In this document: in pieces, positions 59,203 through 64,000 of the stretch
How the letters are laid out: every line of letters begins with the position of its first letter
Position numbering within the stretch: the stretch's first letter is position 1
Assembly: GCF_000813725.1 (NCBI RefSeq)
Contig: NZ_JWLD01000016.1
Coordinates: 62,001-126,000 of the forward strand
Direction of reading: 5' to 3'
Origin: Leisingera sp. ANG-Vp
GTDB taxonomy: Bacteria > Pseudomonadota > Alphaproteobacteria > Rhodobacterales > Rhodobacteraceae
Length of the DNA stretch: 64,000 nucleotides
The notes under the pieces: generated by a model
The model's input: only the letters and a program-made list of their open reading frames with translations
Told to the model about the DNA's origin: nothing
The model's database searches: none
Program-made: the position numbers and the translations under genes

Positions 59203-60216
59203 ATGGGACAGACATTGACCGCCAGCCACGCCTCCGTCCAAGCCTTCCGCGCCGAACAGTTCCGCGTCGAAAACGGCGCCAATCTGGGTGACCCGATGGG
59301 CGTGCTTGAAGATCTGGTTCTGGACGACATCTACATGATGGCCTTGGCCGAGGCGCCGCAGCGCCTGTCCATCGCCGCCCATCACGACGGCAGCTTCAGC
59401 ATCGCGGAGAACACCGCGCTCGGTTCACCCGGCGCTGCGCTGCATCTGGATTGCCTCCTCACCCTGATGCCGGACAGCGGCCCCAACACCGAGACCCTGG
59501 TGATGGTCGAAGTGGACGGGGACGGCATGATCGCCGGCGTCTTCCTGGTGCCGCTCGCCCCCTTACAGCCGCAGATGCCCTACACGCTGGTCAAAGCCGA
59601 GCGCGAACCTGCCCGGCGCAAACTGGCGGAATCCGCCTGCGTCTCCTTCACCCGCGGCACCCGCATCACGCTTGCCACCGGCGCGCAGCGCCTGATCGAG
59701 GACATGCGCGCAGGCGACCGCGTCCTCACCCGCGACGACGGCATCCAGGAGGTGCGCTGGGTCGGCCAGTCCACCCTGCGCGCTGTTGGCGATCTCGCCC
59801 CGATTCTGATCCGCAAAGGCGCCCTCAATAACGCCAATGACCTGATCGTCAGCCCCTCGCACCGCCTCATGGTCTATCAGCGCAGCGACGAGATCGGCGC
59901 CGGCGCCCCCGAGATCCTGGTCCGCGCCCGCGACCTGGTGAACGGCGACACCGTGGTGGTTCTGGACGGCGGCTTTGCCGACTACTTCCAGATCCTGTTC
60001 GACCGCCACCACATCATCTACGCCGAGGGCATCGCGGCTGAGAGCACCTTCCTCGACCCAGTCACAAGACCGGTGCTGCCCGAGGATTTCTGGACCCGCC
60101 CTGGCGGCCCCCTGCCCGCCTCGCACAAGAGCGGCGCCCACGGGCTGGACGTGAGCCGCTCGCTGCTGGACCGGCCGGATGCGGTCGGGCTCTTGAAGCG
60201 GGCCTCGTTGCGGTAA
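59203..60216 (+). CDS. Hint-domain protein (third copy in the window)
   Basis: A 337-residue protein. Residues 1-140 are an unrecognised alpha/beta region. The Hint_2 domain runs from about residue 146 (SACVSFTRGTRITLATGAQR) through EDMRAGDRVLTRDDGIQEVR to SPSHRLMVYQR (His220) and YFQILFDRHHIIYAEGIAAE. The nucleophile position corresponds to Ser148 (Val-Ser-Phe-Thr-Arg-Gly-Thr) with a Cys two residues earlier. The His is kept. The Hint module is similar in arrangement to that of the protein at 39386. There is no signal peptide. Confidence 0.87.
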   Translation: MGQTLTASHASVQAFRAEQFRVENGANLGDPMGVLEDLVLDDIYMMALAEAPQRLSIAAHHDGSFSIAENTALGSPGAALHLDCLLTLMPDSGPNTETLVMVEVDGDGMIAGVFLVPLAPLQPQMPYTLVKAEREPARRKLAESACVSFTRGTRITLATGAQRLIEDMRAGDRVLTRDDGIQEVRWVGQSTLRAVGDLAPILIRKGALNNANDLIVSPSHRLMVYQRSDEIGAGAPEILVRARDLVNGDTVVVLDGGFADYFQILFDRHHIIYAEGIAAESTFLDPVTRPVLPEDFWTRPGGPLPASHKSGAHGLDVSRSLLDRPDAVGLLKRASLR

Positions 60217-60234
60217 CTGCTGCGCCCGCCTTAG

Positions 60235-61686
60235 TCACTGAAGCTGTATTTCGCTTATTGCAGTGTCCCGGTATCTTGTTCCGGGATAGATACCGGTGAT
60301 TGTCAGGGTGATCCAGGACACCTCACCCAGCGCCGGAAGCTGCAGTACCTGAGCTTCGCTTTTATCCTGCAGTTGCACACTGGCGCGGAAGCCGTTGGAA
60401 GCCATCACTTCCAAAGACCGGACGCGGCTGTTCTTCGTGAAGATGTCCCAGCTTTTTCCATAACCGTTGGCAACCAGTATCCGGCTGATGTCCACTGGCC
60501 CGCCGAAAGAAAACCTCAAGATCTCCCCGATCCCGTCATCCGGCCTGCCCTCGATCCAAGCCGTCCGCAAACGCCCGTCGGACATCATATCGCCGGTGTA
60601 TGAATTCTGCCCTTGGTCCGGCAGCTCCGAAGACACGCAAAGTTCCCCGGGAATTCTGCCAAAGTACCCCTGGTGACAAGCGGCCATCGGCACACCCGGC
60701 AGCGGCAGATGCCGTTGAACACGGGCAGCTTCAGCCTCCAGCGCAGCCAGCGCTTCAAGCGCCAAGACAACATAGAAACTGTCCGGCTGATCGCTATGCG
60801 CGTCGATGAAGGCCTGCCATGCGCCTCGGGTGTTGATTCTCTCCGCCAGGGCATATTTGCGCTCGATGTCCTTTGAAGAAGGCGCCGCCGCAGCTGAATT
60901 TTCGGGCTGTGCTTCAGGCAGAGCGGCAGGGACGGGCTGCGAGCTGAAATAGAAATCCCCCGTGATCGAGCTGGTTTCCCAAGGGACTTGCCGTTCCTGG
61001 GTAACTGCCAGGACTTCGCTGCGGGCGGCTTTGAATACAGCTTCGATCGTGCGCCCCTTGCCAGTGGAAATCGCCCGGGCAAGAGCAGATGTGTAAGGCG
61101 AGTTTCCCCCGCTGCCATCCAAAGCGACGTCCCCCGGCGCGGTGGCATATGCGATGATGGTCCCTTTGGGAGCGTCAACCGGTGCAAGTCCCCTGGCCGC
61201 AGACCGCGCCGAGCCGGCAAAGGGATTGTTGCGGCAAGCGTCCAGGATGATGATGTTGATATCCGCATTGGAGGAGTTCATGACGCGCAGAAAGCTGTTC
61301 ACATTGACGGCTTCCAGATCAATCTCGTCTTCGCTGGTTATCGCTGCGCTGACGGGTACCAGATAGTTTTCCCCCTCCAGCTGGACACCATGGCCGGCGT
61401 AGTAGAACAGGCCTGCGTCAACACCTTCGCCGCGCAGTTGCCGGCCGAACTTCAGCAGCGCCTTCTTCATGCTGCCAAGGTCGGCGTCCAGCAACGTCGT
61501 GACCTCGAATCCTGCTTCCGTCAGGACCGAAGACATGACACGCGCATCGTTGCCAGGGTTGGCCAAAGGAGTCGTGTGGGAATAGTTTGAGTTCCCTACG
61601 ACAAGCGCATACCTCTCTCCAGCACTGGCCTGCAAACTGCAGAAGCATAAGACAGCAGCGCTGAGCAGGATAAAGCGTCGCAGCAT
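60235..61686 (-). CDS. Secreted metacaspase-like protease with C-terminal glycan-binding-type domain
   Basis: A 483-residue protein. A signal peptide (FILLSAAVLCFCSLQASAG) is followed by a caspase-fold domain at residues 25-250 with the His in LFYYAGHGVQLEGENY and the Cys in IIILDACRNNPFAGSAR. A helical linker (ERKYALAERINTRGAWQAFI) resembles TPR-like spacers. The C-terminal 120 residues (DGRLRTAWIEGRPDDGIGEI, ISRILVANGYGKSWDIFTKN) match a discoidin-like, NADase-type glycan-binding domain. It should act in the periplasm or outside. GGGAGG precedes the ATG. Divergent from prfC. Confidence 0.88.
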   Translation of the reverse strand: MLRRFILLSAAVLCFCSLQASAGERYALVVGNSNYSHTTPLANPGNDARVMSSVLTEAGFEVTTLLDADLGSMKKALLKFGRQLRGEGVDAGLFYYAGHGVQLEGENYLVPVSAAITSEDEIDLEAVNVNSFLRVMNSSNADINIIILDACRNNPFAGSARSAARGLAPVDAPKGTIIAYATAPGDVALDGSGGNSPYTSALARAISTGKGRTIEAVFKAARSEVLAVTQERQVPWETSSITGDFYFSSQPVPAALPEAQPENSAAAAPSSKDIERKYALAERINTRGAWQAFIDAHSDQPDSFYVVLALEALAALEAEAARVQRHLPLPGVPMAACHQGYFGRIPGELCVSSELPDQGQNSYTGDMMSDGRLRTAWIEGRPDDGIGEILRFSFGGPVDISRILVANGYGKSWDIFTKNSRVRSLEVMASNGFRASVQLQDKSEAQVLQLPALGEVSWITLTITGIYPGTRYRDTAISEIQLQ

Positions 61687-61919
61687 CCGGTGGCATCCTC
61701 CCTGGACTAAATCCTTGCACCGATCATCTAGGCAAACCGCGCGCGCAAAATCAATCTGCACAGATGGCGGCCGCACTCTTCCCGCAGAAACTCCCGGCAG
61801 ACAAGACGAACAGACCGGCGCGTTCAGCAAGCAAAGAAAAAGCCCGTCCACGCAGGGCGTAAAAGACCGGCCTCCCCGTTTTTCTTGCCTCTTCCGGCAT
61901 TCCTGCTATACGCGCGCTC

Positions 61920-63527
61920 ATGCTGGATTCCGTCACCAACCGCCCCGAACTGCCGCCCGAGATTGCCCGCCGCCGGACCTTTGCGATCATCTCGCACCCG
62001 GACGCCGGCAAAACCACGCTGACTGAAAAGTTCCTCCTTTACGGCGGCGCGATTCAGATGGCCGGGCAGGTGCGTGCCAAGGGCGAGGCGCGGCGCACGC
62101 GCTCGGACTTCATGCAGATGGAAAAGGACCGCGGCATCTCGGTCTCGGCATCGGCAATGTCGTTTGATTTCAGTGGCTTCCGCTTCAATCTGGTGGACAC
62201 GCCCGGCCACTCGGACTTTTCCGAGGACACCTACCGCACCCTGACGGCGGTGGATGCGGCGGTGATGGTGATTGACGGCGCCAAAGGCGTGGAAAGCCAG
62301 ACCCAGAAGCTGTTCGAGGTCTGCCGCCTGCGCGACCTGCCGATCCTGACCTTCTGTAACAAGATGGACCGCGAGAGCCGGGACACCTTTGAAATCATTG
62401 ACGAAATCCAGCAGAACCTGGCAATTGACGTGACACCGGCGGCCTGGCCCATCGGGGTGGGGCGTGACTTCATCGGCTGTTACGACATGCTGCGCGACCG
62501 GCTGGAGCTGATGGACCGCGCCGACCGTAACAAGGTGGCCGAAAGCATTGAGATCAACGGCTTGGACGACCCCAAGCTGGCAGAGCACGTGCCGGAGCAC
62601 CTGCTGGAGAAGCTGCTGGAAGAGGTCGAAATGGCCCGCGAGCTGCTGCCCGCACTGGATCCGCAGGCGGTGCTGGAAGGCCATATGACCCCGATCTGGT
62701 TCGGCTCGGCGATCAACTCCTTCGGCGTGAAAGAGCTGATGGACGGTATCGGCGCCTACGGCCCCGAGCCGCAGCCGCAGTCCGCGCACCCCCGCGCAGT
62801 GGCCCCCGAGGAGAAAAAGGTCGCCGGATTTGTCTTTAAGGTTCAGGCCAATATGGACCCCAAGCACCGCGACCGGGTGGCCTTTGTGCGGATGGCAAGC
62901 GGCCATTTCAAACGCGGCATGAAGCTGACGCATGTGCGCACCAAGAAGCCGATGGCGGTTTCCAACCCGGTGCTGTTCCTGGCCTCCGACCGGGAACTGG
63001 CCGAGGAGGCCTGGGCCGGCGACATCATCGGCATTCCGAACCACGGCCAGCTGCGCATCGGCGACACGCTGACCGAGGGCGAAGCGATCAAGGTGACCGG
63101 CATCCCCTCCTTTGCGCCTGAACTGCTGCAGGGCGTGCGCGCAGGCGATCCGATGAAGGCCAAGCACCTGGAAAAGGCGCTGATGCAATTTGCCGAGGAA
63201 GGCGCTGCCAAGGTGTTCAAACCCTCGATCGGCTCGGGTTTCATCGTTGGCGTCGTGGGCGCGCTGCAGTTCGAAGTGCTCGCAAGCCGGATCGAGATGG
63301 AATACGGCCTGCCGGTGCGGTTTGAGGCGAGCCAGTTCACCTCCGCCCGCTGGGTCAGCGGCGACAAGCCCGCGGTGGACAAGTTCATCAATGCGAACAA
63401 GCAGCACATTGCCCATGACCATGATGGCGACATCGTCTACCTGACCCGGCTGCAGTGGGATATCGACCGGGTTGTGCGCGACTTCCCGGAGCTGAACCTG
63501 ACCGCAACCAAGGAAATGATGGTCTGA
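61920..63527 (+). CDS. prfC: Peptide chain release factor 3
   Basis: A GTPase that recycles RF1 and RF2; 535 residues. The G1 motif is FAIISHPDAGKTTLTEKFLL, G2/G3 are DRGISVSASAMSFDF and VDTPGHSDFSEDTYRTLTAV, and G4 is FCNKMDRE. Domain II and III follow, ending FPELNLTATKEMMV. The start gives MLDSVTNRPELPPEIARRRT. It is divergent from the metacaspase. Confidence 0.96.
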   Translation: MLDSVTNRPELPPEIARRRTFAIISHPDAGKTTLTEKFLLYGGAIQMAGQVRAKGEARRTRSDFMQMEKDRGISVSASAMSFDFSGFRFNLVDTPGHSDFSEDTYRTLTAVDAAVMVIDGAKGVESQTQKLFEVCRLRDLPILTFCNKMDRESRDTFEIIDEIQQNLAIDVTPAAWPIGVGRDFIGCYDMLRDRLELMDRADRNKVAESIEINGLDDPKLAEHVPEHLLEKLLEEVEMARELLPALDPQAVLEGHMTPIWFGSAINSFGVKELMDGIGAYGPEPQPQSAHPRAVAPEEKKVAGFVFKVQANMDPKHRDRVAFVRMASGHFKRGMKLTHVRTKKPMAVSNPVLFLASDRELAEEAWAGDIIGIPNHGQLRIGDTLTEGEAIKVTGIPSFAPELLQGVRAGDPMKAKHLEKALMQFAEEGAAKVFKPSIGSGFIVGVVGALQFEVLASRIEMEYGLPVRFEASQFTSARWVSGDKPAVDKFINANKQHIAHDHDGDIVYLTRLQWDIDRVVRDFPELNLTATKEMMV

Positions 63528-63542
63528 CCCGCTCTCCCAATT

Positions 63543-63572
63543 CCGCTGCCTGTATATTTTCGCAGGCAGCGG
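63543..63572 (+). terminator. Hairpin after prfC
   Basis: CCGCTGCCTG (63543-63552) and CAGGCAGCGG (63563-63572) form a perfect 10-bp stem with loop TATATTTTCG. No T run follows, so it may be Rho-assisted or an RNA-protecting hairpin. Confidence 0.5.
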
Positions 63573-63662
63573 CAAGCGCGGCAATCAGCAGGCAGCACAG
63601 CCTCGCGCCAGGCCCGCAATTAACGGCATTGAAGCAACTTCGCATTCTAAGGCCATTTTGAG

Positions 63663-64000
63663 ATGTTGATAGAACGGCTGAAATACAGGCTGCTGCGGGC
63701 ATTCCAAATTCTGCAGAACCGCCTCATCCTCAAACACCGGGTTGCCGATGAGGTTTACCCCGGCGGACTGGCGGCGCTGGAAAGCTTTCTGGACAAGAAA
63801 GAGGAAGCGTTTCAGAACCTTGGTGCCGTATTACCGCTGGCAACTGCCGATCTGTCCGTATGGCGGGACAGGATCCTTCCGGAACAGGATAGCCCGCACC
63901 GGGATGTACTGACCGCGGACGCAAAGCAAAAGCTCGAAAACCTGCGGATGATCTTTGCCGGCAAACCGGACCTGTTTGCGTTGCACGCGCTGGTTATTGC
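63663..64000 (+). CDS. Hypothetical protein, N-terminal part (truncated by window edge)
   Basis: An open frame from the ATG at 63663 to the right edge, 112 codons, beginning MLIERLKYRLLRAFQILQNR. It is helical and basic at the start and continues with YPGGLAALESFLDKKEEAFQ. I do not recognise a family. Codon use looks normal for the genome, and no stop is reached. The base composition is a little lower in GC than prfC. Confidence 0.55.
   Translation, partial: MLIERLKYRLLRAFQILQNRLILKHRVADEVYPGGLAALESFLDKKEEAFQNLGAVLPLATADLSVWRDRILPEQDSPHRDVLTADAKQKLENLRMIFAGKPDLFALHALVI

Noticed and set aside
61824-63584. Long open frame on the minus strand, 586 codons
   Set aside because: It is antisense to prfC; the composition is that of a shadow frame.
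1-64000. tRNA, rRNA, prophage, gene transfer agent or insertion sequence
   Set aside because: Looked for T-loop motifs, transposase and phage structural motifs by eye; none were seen. A covariance-model scan was not possible.

Overview
The window is GC-rich alphaproteobacterial chromosome with the gene order and protein style of the marine Roseobacter group (Rhodobacteraceae; Leisingera, Phaeobacter or Ruegeria-like). Clues are the cysG-DUF2849-cysI-cysH-DUF934-fpr sulfur operon, a form II CODH-like molybdenum hydroxylase cluster, pyrC/pyrE/dnaB, radA/cvpA/purF, surE-pcm-nlpD and tatABC, plus several Hint_2-domain proteins. It is a housekeeping-dense region punctuated by accessory genes. No tRNA, rRNA, CRISPR array, prophage or insertion sequence was seen.

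Left part (1-11.8 kb): the start of a DctB-like sensor kinase, a cytochrome P450, a LysR regulator divergent from a DUF1127-type small protein, an Lrp regulator divergent from the assimilatory sulfate/sulfite reduction operon, an Ala/Gln/Pro-rich protein facing an anchored alanine-rich repeat protein, infC (apparently starting at a rare AUA codon) and a short soluble MCP-like signalling protein.

11.8-21.4 kb (minus strand): a molybdenum hydroxylase system in the transcription order coxD-coxE-yeeE1-yeeE2-xdhC-mocA-like-coxS-coxL-coxM. It has maturation ATPase and VWA proteins, two YeeE/YedE sulfur transporters, a Mo-cofactor chaperone and molybdopterin-binding protein, and the three enzyme subunits. 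The yeeE promoter carries a perfect FNR-type box between two perfect ATTC-N8-GAAT operators, which suggests combined oxygen and reactive-sulfur control.

21.4-37.5 kb: glycosyltransferase, a conserved protein of unknown function, pyrC, an RTX-repeat protein lying between pyrC and pyrE, pyrE, dnaB, a 2OG-Fe(II) oxygenase, alr, mlaE, mlaF, DUF5071 and PqiA-like genes, an alanine-rich hypothetical, radA and cvpA.

37.5-43 kb: two Hint-domain genes, a GYD gene and rpiB sit between cvpA and purF. The first Hint gene has lost the catalytic Hint residues and lies downstream of a region rich in GTTAAC, with a perfect CtrA-type box.

43-64 kb: DUF2199, a small basic protein, an SDR, surE-pcm-nlpD, a DUF815 ATPase, a divergent gst/hxlR pair, tatABC, a small ABM-like gene with a WYL regulator, GNAT plus an orphan Fbp-type ABC ATPase, an ArsM-type methyltransferase, an AlkD-like protein, an atypical SDR, a third Hint protein, a secreted metacaspase, prfC and a truncated unknown gene. 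Three families of short interspersed intergenic repeats run through the window.
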